DNA of 64,000 bases from Myxococcus stipitatus. GTDB lineage: Bacteria; Myxococcota; Myxococcia; Myxococcales; Myxococcaceae. The position numbers and the translations under genes were made by a program. The notes beneath the pieces were generated by a model. It had not been told where the DNA came from and did not search any database. It saw only the letters and a list, made by a program, of their open reading frames with translations. Every line of letters begins with the position of its first letter. The first letter of the stretch is position 1. The stretch is taken from positions 248,001 through 312,000 of the forward strand of contig NZ_CP102770.1 in NCBI RefSeq assembly GCF_038561935.1. The letters are read 5' to 3'. Below, piece after piece: positions 53,747-62,158 of this stretch.

Positions 53747-55267
53747 ATGCCCATCGTCCATGACTGGCTGGCCCGCCGCGCGGCCCTGGACCCTGAACGC
53801 CTCGCCCTCGTCGATGCCACCCGGGATGGGCGCCGCATCTCCTATCGCGAGTGGAACACCTCCGCCTCGCGCACCGCCGCCTGGCTGCACCACGTCCTCG
53901 GCGTCCAACGCGGCCAGCGCGTCGCCGTCCTCGCCCACAACCGCGTCGAGACCCTCGACCTGCTCTTCGCCTGCGCGAAGCTCGGCGCCATCCTCCAGCC
54001 CCTCAACTGGCGCCTCAGCCCGCCAGAGCTCATCGGCATCCTCGCGGACGCGGAGCCCTCCGTCCTCGTCTACGGCCCGGAGCTGCGCGCCCTCGTCGAC
54101 ACCGTGCGCGCCCACGCCCCCTCCGTGCGCCACTGGTGCTGCGTCGAGTCCGCGGGCCCCGGTGAGCGCGCCTTCTCCGAACGAGAGCACGCCCCCGCCA
54201 CGCCGCTCCCCACCCTGTCGCTCGAGGCCGATGCACCCTGGGTGCTCTGCTACACGGGCGGCAGCACCGGCCTCCCCAAGGCCGCTGTCCTCACGCACGG
54301 CTCCCTCACCGCCAACGCCGCCAACACCGTGGTGAGCTGGGGCCTCTCCTCCGACGACGTCGCCGTGCTCAACGCCCCCCTCTTCCACACCGGGGGCCTC
54401 AACGTCTTCACCCTGCCGCTCGTCTACGCAGGTGGCGCCTCCGTCGTCTGCAAGGGCTTCGACGTCGAGCAGGTCTTCGACCTCATCCACGCAGGACACG
54501 TCAGCCTCGTCTTCGGCGTGCCCACCATGTTCATCGAGATGCAGCGCCACCCGCGCTTCGACTCCGTGGACTTCTCCCGCCTCAAGCTGCTCGTCAGCGG
54601 CGGCGCTCCGTGCCCCCTGCCCGTGTTCGAGCGCTTCTTCGCGCGCGGCGTCGCCTTCAAGACCGGCTATGGCCTCACCGAGGCCGGCCCCAACAACTTC
54701 TGGCTCCCGCCCTCACACGTGCGACGCAAGCCCGGCTTCGTCGGCGTGCCGCTCTTCCACGTCGAGGCCCGCATCGAGGACGAACAGCGCCCCGGCGATG
54801 TCGGCGAGCTCCAACTGCGAGGCCCGCACGTCTGCGCCGGCTACTGGCGCAGACCCGAGGAGACCGCTCGCGCCTTCACCCCCGACGGCTGGCTGCGCAC
54901 CGGCGACCTGGCCCTGCGCGACGAGGACGGCTGCTTCCGCATCGTGGGCCGCGGCAAGGACCTCATCATCTCCGGCGGCGAGAACATCTACCCCGCCGAG
55001 GTGGAGAGCGTCCTCGCGGGCCATCCCGAGGTCTCCGAGGTCGCCGTCATCGGCGTGCCCGACGCGAAGTGGGGCGAGACACCGCGCGCCATCGTCGTCC
55101 CCCGCGCCGGCACCACGCCCTCCGCTGAATCCCTGCTCACCTTCTGTGAAGGCAGACTCGCCCGCTACAAGACGCCCCGCTCGGTGCGCTTCGTCGATGC
55201 CCTGCCGCGCACCTCGGCGGGCAAGGTGGACCGCCGCGCGTTGGCCTCCACGCAGGGTGCGCCTTGA
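53747..55267 (+). CDS. Acyl-CoA synthetase / AMP-dependent ligase
   Basis: 506 residues from the ATG at 53747 (a GTG at 53738 is possible). ANL motifs: VLCYTGGSTGLPKAAVLTHG, GYGLTEAGPNNFW, TGDLALRDEDG, GKDLIISGGENIYPAEVES and a C-terminal TSAGKVDRRAL with the catalytic Lys. It is a paralogue of the ligase at 42938 (shared VIGVPDAKWGE region) but not in an operon with a condensing enzyme. The substrate is likely a medium- or long-chain carboxylic acid. Confidence 0.9.
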   Translation: MPIVHDWLARRAALDPERLALVDATRDGRRISYREWNTSASRTAAWLHHVLGVQRGQRVAVLAHNRVETLDLLFACAKLGAILQPLNWRLSPPELIGILADAEPSVLVYGPELRALVDTVRAHAPSVRHWCCVESAGPGERAFSEREHAPATPLPTLSLEADAPWVLCYTGGSTGLPKAAVLTHGSLTANAANTVVSWGLSSDDVAVLNAPLFHTGGLNVFTLPLVYAGGASVVCKGFDVEQVFDLIHAGHVSLVFGVPTMFIEMQRHPRFDSVDFSRLKLLVSGGAPCPLPVFERFFARGVAFKTGYGLTEAGPNNFWLPPSHVRRKPGFVGVPLFHVEARIEDEQRPGDVGELQLRGPHVCAGYWRRPEETARAFTPDGWLRTGDLALRDEDGCFRIVGRGKDLIISGGENIYPAEVESVLAGHPEVSEVAVIGVPDAKWGETPRAIVVPRAGTTPSAESLLTFCEGRLARYKTPRSVRFVDALPRTSAGKVDRRALASTQGAP

Positions 55268-55458
55268 GGAACGCTCCTCTTCCAGGTCGGAAATAATTCG
55301 TCATTCCAGCGGGCCCAGCCGAGCCGCGTCTCGGAGGGCGGCGAGGCCCCTGGTGGCCTGGCTGGCGCGCGGGCTCTCTCCCCACTCGCTCCCGGGCGAT
55401 GGCCCCTGGCTGCTACCTTCAGGGTGGGAAGGACCTTGGTCGTAGGAGGCTCACGCGC

Positions 55459-56187
55459 ATGGAGCAGCTCAACCGTACCGGCCTGGAGGAAGGCACCATC
55501 CAGGTCCTGCTCGTCGAAGACGACGAGCGACTGGCCCGCCTCACCACGCGATATCTCCATGAGCATGGGCTCGTCGTCACGGTGGCCGCCACGGGCAATG
55601 ACGCGCTGGTGGAGTCCCAGCGCCACGTCTTCGACATCATCCTCCTGGACCTGATGCTGCCCGGCCGCGACGGGCTCGCCGTCTGCCGCGAGCTGCGCGG
55701 CCGCACCGACGTCCCCATCATCATGGTCACCGCGCGCGGCGAGGAGGCGGACCGCGTGCTCGGCCTGGAGACCGGCGCGGATGACTACCTGCCGAAGCCC
55801 TACTCCTCGCGGGAGCTGCTCGCGCGCATCCGCGCCCAGGTCCGCCGCGCCCGAGGCCGCACGGGCCCTCCGTCGCAGCCGGTGCAGACGGGGCGCCTGG
55901 TGCTGGACCCGCGCAACCTCCGCGCGACGCTGGATGGAAAGCCCCTGCACCTCACGACGTATGAGTTCAGCCTGCTGCGCGTGCTCGCCGAGCGCGCCGG
56001 CCGCGTGCTCAGCCGCGAGCAGCTGCTGGACCTGGTGAAGGGCAGCTCCGACGAGGTGTTCGACCGCTCCGTCGACGTGCACATCTTCCGGCTCCGTCAG
56101 AAGCTGGAGGTGGACCCGCGCAACCCCCTGCTGCTCAAGACGGTGCGAGGCGCGGGCTACATGCTCGCGTTGGGAGGCGAGGGGTGA
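55459..56187 (+). CDS. OmpR/PhoB-family response regulator
   Basis: 242 residues from the ATG at 55459 (TAGGAGG 8 nt upstream). Receiver domain about 13-125 with acidic pocket EDDE, phospho-acceptor Asp64 in LLDLMLPG, Thr in MVTARG and Lys in YLPKPYS. The C-terminal winged helix about 145-235 has LTTYEFSLLRVLAERAGRVLSREQLLD and SVDVHIFRLRQKLE with KTVRGAGYML. The stop overlaps the kinase start by 4 bp (GTGA), so the pair is translationally coupled. Confidence 0.94.
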   Translation: MEQLNRTGLEEGTIQVLLVEDDERLARLTTRYLHEHGLVVTVAATGNDALVESQRHVFDIILLDLMLPGRDGLAVCRELRGRTDVPIIMVTARGEEADRVLGLETGADDYLPKPYSSRELLARIRAQVRRARGRTGPPSQPVQTGRLVLDPRNLRATLDGKPLHLTTYEFSLLRVLAERAGRVLSREQLLDLVKGSSDEVFDRSVDVHIFRLRQKLEVDPRNPLLLKTVRGAGYMLALGGEG

Positions 56188-57566
56188 GCCGTCCCCGGAC
56201 TCCCGGCCGGCTGCTGCTTCGCATCTACCTGGTGGGGCTCGCGCAGTTCGTGCTGGTCATCACCTCGTTCTACCTGGCCCGGCACCTCCTCCTCGACCGG
56301 CCGCTGCGCCACGGCTTCCAGCGCCAGGCGGCCTACAACATCCGGGAGTGGGGCGAGCTGCGGGATGAGCCCGTGGCGCTCCAGGCGTCGCTGGACCGCG
56401 CCGCGCGACTGCTCGAGGCCCGGGTGACGCTGCGGGACGTGTCCGGGAAGCTCATCGCCACCAACTCCTCGTCGCCCGCGCCCATGCTGACGCCGTCGGA
56501 GCTGGACGTGCTGGCCTCCCAGGGCGAGCACCGCACGGCAGGCCGCTCCCCTCACGCCTTCACGCTGCCCATCCCGGAGACGGGGCCCATCGAGGCCTAC
56601 GCCACCATCATCTCCCGGACCCCCGAGCCCGCGCGGGGGAAGATTGCCCTCTTCGTGGGCGCGGTGGTGCTGGTGACGGCCATCACCTCGTTCGCGCTGG
56701 CGCGCATGCTGGCCCTGCCGCTCCAGCGCCTGGCGGACGTGGCGCGCGAGCTGGGCGAAGGCAAGCTGGACACGCGCACGGGCCTGCGCCGGCGGGACGA
56801 GCTGGGCCGCGTGGCGGAGGCCTTCGACGAGATGGCCGGCCGCATCACCCACCTCTTGCGCTCGCAGACGGAGCTGCTCGCCAACGTGTCCCACGAGCTG
56901 CGCACGCCGCTCGCGCGCATCCGCGTGGCACTGGACCTGGCGGAGGAGGGCGACGCGGCGATGGCGCGGGAGATGCTCGCGGACATCACCGAGGACCTGT
57001 CCGAGCTGGAGCGGCTGGTGGAGGACGTGCTCACCACCTCGAAGCTGGACCTGGCCTCGGAGGACACGGGCACGCCGCCCTTGCGGCCCGAGCGCGTGGA
57101 GGTGCAGGGGCTGGTGGAGAAGGCCGCCTCGCGCTTCCGCACCTCCCGGCCCGGGCGCGTGCTGGAGGTGAGCCTGGACGGGACTTTGCCCACGCTGGAC
57201 GCGGACCCGGTGCTGCTGCGGCGCGCGCTGGACAACCTGCTCGACAACGCGGGCAAGTACTCCGAGCCCGTCACCCCCGTGCGGCTGCGCGCGCGCGTGG
57301 GCGCGACGGGCAAGCTCTCGCTGGAGGTGGCGGATGACGGCATCGGCATCGAGCCGGAGGACCTGTCGCGTGTGGGCACGCCCTTCTTCCGCACGGACCG
57401 CAGCCGCGCGCGCCGCACCGGAGGCGTGGGCATGGGCCTGGCCCTGGCCCGCCGCATCGTCGACGCGCACGGCGGCACGCTGACGCTGGAGAGCACCCCG
57501 GGCCTGGGCACCACCGCGCGCATCGACCTGCCCGTGTCGACGCCTCCCACGCGCGCCTTGGATTGA
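56184..57566 (+). CDS. Membrane histidine kinase with HAMP domain (cognate of the regulator)
   Basis: 460 residues from a GTG overlapping the regulator stop. Two membrane helices (about 10-30 and 150-175) flank a periplasmic sensor of about 120 residues; HAMP about 175-228; HisKA with His237 in NVSHELRTPLARI; HATPase with DNLLDNAGKYS, DDGIGI and GGVGMGLALARR. This is the CpxA/EnvZ-type architecture, suggesting envelope or osmotic sensing. It is the only complete kinase-regulator pair in the window. Confidence 0.93.
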   Translation: MSRPRTPGRLLLRIYLVGLAQFVLVITSFYLARHLLLDRPLRHGFQRQAAYNIREWGELRDEPVALQASLDRAARLLEARVTLRDVSGKLIATNSSSPAPMLTPSELDVLASQGEHRTAGRSPHAFTLPIPETGPIEAYATIISRTPEPARGKIALFVGAVVLVTAITSFALARMLALPLQRLADVARELGEGKLDTRTGLRRRDELGRVAEAFDEMAGRITHLLRSQTELLANVSHELRTPLARIRVALDLAEEGDAAMAREMLADITEDLSELERLVEDVLTTSKLDLASEDTGTPPLRPERVEVQGLVEKAASRFRTSRPGRVLEVSLDGTLPTLDADPVLLRRALDNLLDNAGKYSEPVTPVRLRARVGATGKLSLEVADDGIGIEPEDLSRVGTPFFRTDRSRARRTGGVGMGLALARRIVDAHGGTLTLESTPGLGTTARIDLPVSTPPTRALD

Positions 57567-57919
57567 CACGGGCTCGGGCGACTCCACCCGCCGCATGTCG
57601 ACACGCGGGAACAGGGATACAACCCTGGGGGGTGGCCCTGGCGGTAGGACTCTCCGGCACCGTAGGAAAATTGCCGCCCGACGTCTCAGGTCGTCCTCCT
57701 CCAGGGCCTCTCCCTCTGGATTCAGGGGGCCGGAGAGCGCCTGGAAGACGGGTCTTCCGTCGAGGAAAAGGGTGGGGTGAAGAGGCCCTCCGAACCCCGA
57801 AAGTCTCCCTCTACGACGGTAACCCGCTGGGTGAACAACCTGAGGCTGACCCGACAAGTTCTGTCTGTCTGCCTCTATACGTCCTATGCCGTCGGCCAAA
57901 CGTTTCGGGTCGGTAAGGC
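57567..57919 (+). other. Non-coding interval with a short palindrome
   Basis: 353 bp after the kinase and before the XRE regulator. No credible gene. It contains GGAAGAC (57743-57749) and GTCTTCC (57752-57758), a perfect 7-bp palindrome with a 2-nt centre, good for a dimeric repressor. TATACG at about 57876 may be a -10 element for the XRE gene, but the -35 is unclear. Confidence 0.45.
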
Positions 57920-58285
57920 ATGGACAAGAAACTGGCAACCACCATCGGAGCGGCGGCGAGAGCCGCGCGGACGCGGCTGGAGCTCACGCAAGCTGACGTG
58001 GCCGAACGCATCGACGTGGCCACGGAGGTGTATGGGCGACTGGAGCGTGGAGGCATGCTTCCCAGCGTGCAGACGCTGCTGAAGCTGTGTCATGAGCTGC
58101 ATGTCTCCGCGGACGAGCTGCTGGGGCTCGCCGCGCAGGGTGCCGCGCCCTCGCGCTCCAGCGAGCCGTCGTCGTCTCCTCCCGAGCGACCGGAAGTCCG
58201 TCGCTTGCTTCGCACCGTGCGTCAGCTCGAAGCCCCCCACGTGAAGCTGCTGGGGCTCGTGGCCAACGCCCTGGGCCGGCGCTGA
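57920..58285 (+). CDS. XRE-family HTH transcriptional regulator
   Basis: 121 residues. HTH_3 domain about 8-65: AARAARTRLELTQADVAERIDVA, then YGRLERG and LCHELHVSADELLGLA. A Ser/Pro-rich linker (about 70-90) and a helical tail follow. Cro/cI-type regulators of this size usually bind as dimers to palindromes near their own gene; one is at 57743-57758. No toxin, phage or antitoxin partner is adjacent. Confidence 0.9.
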   Translation: MDKKLATTIGAAARAARTRLELTQADVAERIDVATEVYGRLERGGMLPSVQTLLKLCHELHVSADELLGLAAQGAAPSRSSEPSSSPPERPEVRRLLRTVRQLEAPHVKLLGLVANALGRR

Positions 58286-58426
58286 GCGCGCTGCCCGGTT
58301 GAAGGGCGCCGGCCCGCGCCCGACCTCTGATTCACCCCTCACCTTCCACCTCACCCCCCCCCGCGTCGGGCGCAAAGGCTCACCCGCGGCGCAGGATGCC
58401 TCGTCTCCGTGGACGCGGCCGGTGGC

Positions 58427-59134
58427 TCAGGAGCGCGTCTCTTCCCAGGAGACTCCCGCGGTGGCGAGCAGCAGGCGCGCCTGCGGGTGGCGGGACGCGA
58501 GCACCGCCTTCAGCATGCCCAGCACGGTGGTGAAGGCGAGCAGGCCAAAGCCCCGTCGCGGCCAGAAGCCCACGTACCAGCGCACGTGGTCCGCCATCAC
58601 CTCCGGACGTCCCTCGTCGAGCGCATCCGCGAGATAGGACAGCTGCAGGCGCAGCTCCTCCTCCAGCCGGGGCAGGTCCTCCGGCGTGAGGTAGAAGCGC
58701 AGGCGCGAGGTGGCCGCGTGGGACAGCTCCGGCGCGTCCTCCTGGAGCCGCCGCGCGAGGCCGGAGGGGTAGTGCAGCGCCTCCCGGGCGACGCGCACGT
58801 ACTCCTGCGGCTCGGTGCCGGGCCCGAAGCCCTGGGCCTCCAGCGCGGCGGAGAGCCGGGCGAAGTGCGTGTCGAGGTGGAGCGTGGACAGGCCGCGCGA
58901 TATCCGCAGGGCGCGCAGCGAGTGGACGTAGCTCTCCATGATGGAGGGCTGGTGCGCGTCGAGCGACTGGACGAGGTGGCGCACGTGGGCGCGCACGTCC
59001 TCGGTGCCCAGGAGCCGGGCGCGCTCGGCGCCCTCGCGCGCTTCCCAGAACGGGTCCTGGTGCAGTGCCTCCAGGGTGGACTGGACGAGCACGTCGGCGC
59101 GCGCTTCCACCTGGCGGCTGAGAGGCGGCTCCAT
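58427..59134 (-). CDS. Helical protein of unknown function
   Basis: 235 residues, cytoplasmic, almost entirely predicted helix (HVRHLVQSLDAHQPSIMES, then LHLDTHFARLSAALEAQGF). A hydrophobic segment near the C-terminus (GFGLLAFTTVLGMLKAVL, about 196-213) could be a buried helix or a membrane anchor. The spacing of the helices has a globin- or RsbR-N-like feel, but I do not recognise a signature His or family. It stands alone between convergent and divergent neighbours. Confidence 0.6.
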   Translation of the reverse strand: MEPPLSRQVEARADVLVQSTLEALHQDPFWEAREGAERARLLGTEDVRAHVRHLVQSLDAHQPSIMESYVHSLRALRISRGLSTLHLDTHFARLSAALEAQGFGPGTEPQEYVRVAREALHYPSGLARRLQEDAPELSHAATSRLRFYLTPEDLPRLEEELRLQLSYLADALDEGRPEVMADHVRWYVGFWPRRGFGLLAFTTVLGMLKAVLASRHPQARLLLATAGVSWEETRS

Positions 59135-59521
59135 GTCGATGGCTCAACCCCTGGGCGCGCGCATGGCGGACCGTGCGCGGGGCGGGCCGTCGTCGCGTGC
59201 GAGCGGATGGGGGATGCGGTCTTCAGTCACGGATGTCACGCGCACGGAGAAGGTAAAGGACCGGAAGGTAGTGACGCGGGCTGGCTTTGCGACAGTCAGG
59301 GGCCCTGACGACGGGAGGTTTTCATCGACAACCTGACACTGACTCTAGGCGAAGGCGACTGCCCGGCGGGCGGACAGGCCTGTCGTTTTTGCCGGGGCGT
59401 GCGGGTGGGGTGGGGTTGGGTCGGAGGGCGGAATCGAGGTAGGGACAAAGGCGGAACATGCCGGTGACAGTTTTCCGGGGCACTGGTGTTCCTTTCCGCG
59501 AAACAGGGAGGCGCGACGCCG
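59135..59521 (+). promoter_or_regulatory. Control region of the ECF sigma operon: two inverted repeats
   Basis: 387 bp without a gene. GTCAGGG-G-CCCTGAC (59295-59309) is a perfect palindrome. A second, imperfect long inverted repeat runs from GGAACA (59453-59458) to TGTTCC (59487-59492), with GCCGGTG and CACTGG pairing inside it. The GGAAC start is the usual -35 core of ECF promoters, but no matching -10 at the right spacing could be fixed. Confidence 0.5.
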
Positions 59522-60007
59522 GTGTCTATCGATGTGGAGGCCTACTACCGCCGATACGGCCCCCAGGTGCTCCGGCGCTGCCGCTTCCTCCTTCGTGACG
59601 AGGAGAAGGCCGTGGACGCCATGCACGACGTGTTCGTGCAGCTCTTGCGCTACCAGGGGGCGTTGAAGGACGCCGCTCCCTCGAGCCTGCTGCATCGCAT
59701 CGCGACCACGGTGTGCCTCAACCGGCTGCGCGGCGCCAAGCGCCGGCCCGAGGACCGGGAGGATGAGCTGGTGCTGCAGATTGCCTCCACGGACGACACG
59801 GAGTCCCGCGCCAGCGCGCGGGGGATGCTGGACCGGCTCTTCGGCCGGGTGCCCGCGTCCAGCCGGGACATCGCGGTGCTGCACCTGGTGGATGGGATGA
59901 CCCTGGAGGAGACGGCGCGCGAGGTGGGCCTGTCGGTTTCGGGTGTGCGCAAGCGCCTGCGCGCGCTGACGTCGGTGCTGCAAGAGCTGGAACTGGAGGC
60001 CGCATGA
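59522..60007 (+). CDS. ECF RNA polymerase sigma factor
   Basis: 161 residues from a GTG at 59522 with GGGAGG 10 nt upstream; a further GTG at 59486 lies within an inverted repeat and adds residues not seen in the family. Region 2 about 5-75 (AVDAMHDVFVQLL, LLHRIATTVCLNRLR) and region 4 about 100-155 (ASSRDIAVLHLVDGMTLEETAREVGLSVSGVRKRL). The next gene overlaps by 4 bp and encodes a single-pass membrane protein in the place of an anti-sigma factor. Confidence 0.9.
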   Translation: MSIDVEAYYRRYGPQVLRRCRFLLRDEEKAVDAMHDVFVQLLRYQGALKDAAPSSLLHRIATTVCLNRLRGAKRRPEDREDELVLQIASTDDTESRASARGMLDRLFGRVPASSRDIAVLHLVDGMTLEETAREVGLSVSGVRKRLRALTSVLQELELEAA

Positions 60008-60810
60008 CTTCCCCTCGACGCACTCCGGACTGGCTGTTGGAGCGAATCGCCCTGGGAGAGCTTCCCCCGGAGGAGCTGGCCGCCGCGCGCGCCCGCCTGG
60101 AGCAGGAGTCGGATGGCCCGGCCCGGCTCGCCGCCCTGAAGGCGGACTCGGCCGCCACCCTGGAGCGCCTGACGCCCGAGCAGGTGACGCGCGAGGTGCA
60201 GGCGCGCCTGCGCCGTGCCTCCGTGGAGCCGAAGGCGCCGGCCCGCTCGCCGTGGTTCACGTCGGCCCTGGGCCTGGTGCCGGTGCTCGCCGCGCTGGCG
60301 CTCTTCGTGGTGGTGCAGCCGGACTCGGCCACGCTGGAGGACCCGGGGACGGGGCCCGTGGCGGGCCTGGGCACCGAGACGACCCGCTCCAAGGGCCTGA
60401 CGCCCAGGCTGGAGGTCCACCGTCAGCAGGGGCGCGGCGACGAGCTGCTCGCGGATGGCGCCGCCGCCGCCGCGGGTGACGTGGTGCAGCTGGCCTATGT
60501 GGCGGCCGGACGCACGCATGGCGTCATCCTGTCGGTGGACGGGCGCGGCTCCGTCACGCTGCACACGCCGGAGCAGGGCGTGGAGGCCGCGGCGCTGGCG
60601 CCGTCGGGGACACACCGGCTGCCGGGGGCGTACGAGCTGGATGACGCGCCGGGCTTCGAGCGCTTCTTCTTCGTCACCGCCGAGCAGCCCTTCGAGGTGG
60701 AGACCATCGTGGAGGCGGCCCGGAAGCTGGCGGCCTCTCCGGAGGCTCACACCGGGTCTCTCTCGTTGCCCGAGGGCTTGACGCAGGTGTCCTTCACACT
60801 TCAAAAGTAG
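60004..60810 (+). CDS. Single-pass membrane protein, anti-sigma-like partner of the ECF factor
   Basis: 268 residues, ATGA overlap with the sigma gene. The N-terminal cytoplasmic part (about 1-80) begins TPDWLLERIALGELPPEEL and is helical, as in anti-sigma domains, but has no His-Cys-Cys zinc motif. A membrane helix at about 88-103 (LGLVPVLAALALFVVV) is followed by an extracytoplasmic beta-rich domain (about 135-268) reminiscent of DUF4384-type sensory domains. Inferred role: holds the sigma factor until an envelope signal is sensed. Confidence 0.75.
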   Translation: MTSPRRTPDWLLERIALGELPPEELAAARARLEQESDGPARLAALKADSAATLERLTPEQVTREVQARLRRASVEPKAPARSPWFTSALGLVPVLAALALFVVVQPDSATLEDPGTGPVAGLGTETTRSKGLTPRLEVHRQQGRGDELLADGAAAAAGDVVQLAYVAAGRTHGVILSVDGRGSVTLHTPEQGVEAAALAPSGTHRLPGAYELDDAPGFERFFFVTAEQPFEVETIVEAARKLAASPEAHTGSLSLPEGLTQVSFTLQK

Positions 60811-60815
60811 AAGTG

Positions 60816-61397
60816 ATGAAACCCTTCGCCCTTCTCGCACTGTGGCTGTGGGCGGGGGCGGCCGCCGCCGAGGTCGAGGCGATGAGCCCCCTCGCGATGG
60901 ACGAGGGTGAAGCCTCGTCGAGCAAGCGGGGCCTGCGTCGCGGCAACGTCCACATGGAGCTGTGGGCCAGCGACATCCAGCTGGCGAACCTGGCGGTGAA
61001 GGTGGGAGGCGGCCCCTTCTACCTGACGCTGTTCGCGGGCCTGGAGCCGGGCGGTCGCAAGGACGCTCGCTTCAACTTCGGCGTGGGCGTGGGCGGCCAC
61101 ATGGTGCTGTCGCACCGCCTCTGGCTGGACCTGGACATCACCGGCGGCGCGGTGCAGCCGGTGCAGAAGCCCCTGGAGGGCGACGGCGGCAACGTGCTGG
61201 GCCAGCTGCGGCTGATGCTCGGCGTCCAGGTGGTGTCGCGCTTCGCCCTGTTCGTCGGGCCCACCTACAACCTCTGGTACGTGTGGGGGCAGCCGGACTT
61301 CGCCTCCGTGACGCGCATGTCCGTGAGCGAGAGCCACCCGAAGGCGGACCAGCGCATCCAGCACTGGCCCGGCCTCCAGCTCGGCATGCACTTCTGA
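60816..61397 (+). CDS. Small outer-membrane beta-barrel protein
   Basis: 193 residues from the ATG at 60816 (a GTG at 60813 adds one residue). Signal peptide 1-18 (ending AAA-E). The mature part alternates polar and aromatic residues in strands (FYLTLFAGLEPGG, FNFGVGVGGHMVL) and ends in Phe (GMHF), the barrel-assembly signal. About eight strands would fit, like OmpW/OmpX-type proteins. It is 5 bp after the anti-sigma-like gene, so it is probably the main target of the sigma factor's operon. Confidence 0.7.
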   Translation: MKPFALLALWLWAGAAAAEVEAMSPLAMDEGEASSSKRGLRRGNVHMELWASDIQLANLAVKVGGGPFYLTLFAGLEPGGRKDARFNFGVGVGGHMVLSHRLWLDLDITGGAVQPVQKPLEGDGGNVLGQLRLMLGVQVVSRFALFVGPTYNLWYVWGQPDFASVTRMSVSESHPKADQRIQHWPGLQLGMHF

Positions 61398-61404
61398 GGC
61401 GGGG

Positions 61405-61902
61405 CTACTCCACCTTGGTGGCGCGCAGCACGGTGGCGTCGCCCGCGGGGCCCGCCTTGGGGCGCGTCTCCAGGACGCCCTGAATCTTCAGGCCCCCCGC
61501 CACGGTGCGCTGCATCAGCGACTCCAGCTGCTGCTCGGAGCCCCCCGACACGGCGGACAGGTCCAGCTCATGGATGGGAATCGCGTCCATGTCCGGCTTG
61601 TCCGCGAGGAAGGCGTTGTAGGACGGGCAGGGCGGGGCGATGCAACGGATGCCGCTGTCCTTGACGATGTAGACGTTGCTCTCACCCATCTTGACCTCGT
61701 TGGTGTTGCCTTGGGGGGAAGGTGGGACAGGGGTGCCGCTCTGGTCACCGCTGGGCGCGGACGGCGTGGACGGCTGCTTGGAGTCCCCGGCGGAGGGGGT
61801 TCCGGGCTCGTTCGACGGCGTCGGCGGCGTGGAAGAAGACTTGCTGCACCCGGCGGCGAAGCCCAGCGCGAGGGCGGCGAGCAACAGCGGACGGACGTTC
61901 AT
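61405..61902 (-). CDS. Lipoprotein with DUF6748-like C-terminal domain
   Basis: 165 residues from the ATG at 61902 (GGAG 6 nt upstream). Lipobox AAGC gives Cys19, then a long Ser/Pro/Thr/Gly linker (about 20-70). The C-terminal domain contains VYIVKDSGIRCIAPPCPSYNA, the two-Cys CxxPPC pattern that I associate with DUF6748. Function unknown. It converges on the barrel gene. Confidence 0.75.
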   Translation of the reverse strand: MNVRPLLLAALALGFAAGCSKSSSTPPTPSNEPGTPSAGDSKQPSTPSAPSGDQSGTPVPPSPQGNTNEVKMGESNVYIVKDSGIRCIAPPCPSYNAFLADKPDMDAIPIHELDLSAVSGGSEQQLESLMQRTVAGGLKIQGVLETRPKAGPAGDATVLRATKVE

Positions 61903-62080
61903 GGGTGGCTCCATGCTCCAAGAAGGAGGCGAGAGCCCCAGTGTCCACTGCCCGGAGGCCCAGGGCCAGCACGCTCGACTGACCGCAGGTCAGCTGGACT
62001 GGGGGTGACTGAAAGCCCGTGCAGCGTGACTGGGAGTCTCAACCGGGGGGCCCGAGGGCGAAAGGGGCGTGCTGGCGTCG

Positions 62081-62109
62081 TTGACGCTCCCCATGTCACG
62101 GGCTACATC
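62081..62109 (+). promoter_or_regulatory. Predicted dnaN promoter
   Basis: -35 TTGACG (62081-62086) and -10 TACATC (62104-62109) with a 17-nt spacer, 49 bp before the dnaN ATG. The -10 is a weak match. Confidence 0.45.
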
Positions 62110-62119
62110 GGCGCCCTGA

Positions 62120-62137
62120 TCGGCTCCTCGGAGCCGA
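62120..62137 (+). promoter_or_regulatory. dnaN leader hairpin
   Basis: TCGGCTC (62120-62126) and GAGCCGA (62131-62137) with a CTCG loop, followed by GACTTTT, in the predicted 5' leader 22 nt before the ATG. Could act as an attenuator or a stability element; the TAAGGA ribosome binding site follows immediately. Confidence 0.45.
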
Positions 62138-62158
62138 GACTTTTAAGGACGCCCTCCG

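Noticed and set aside
57563..57916. Plus-strand frame between the kinase and XRE genes
   Set aside because: Low-complexity translation and no start-site support.
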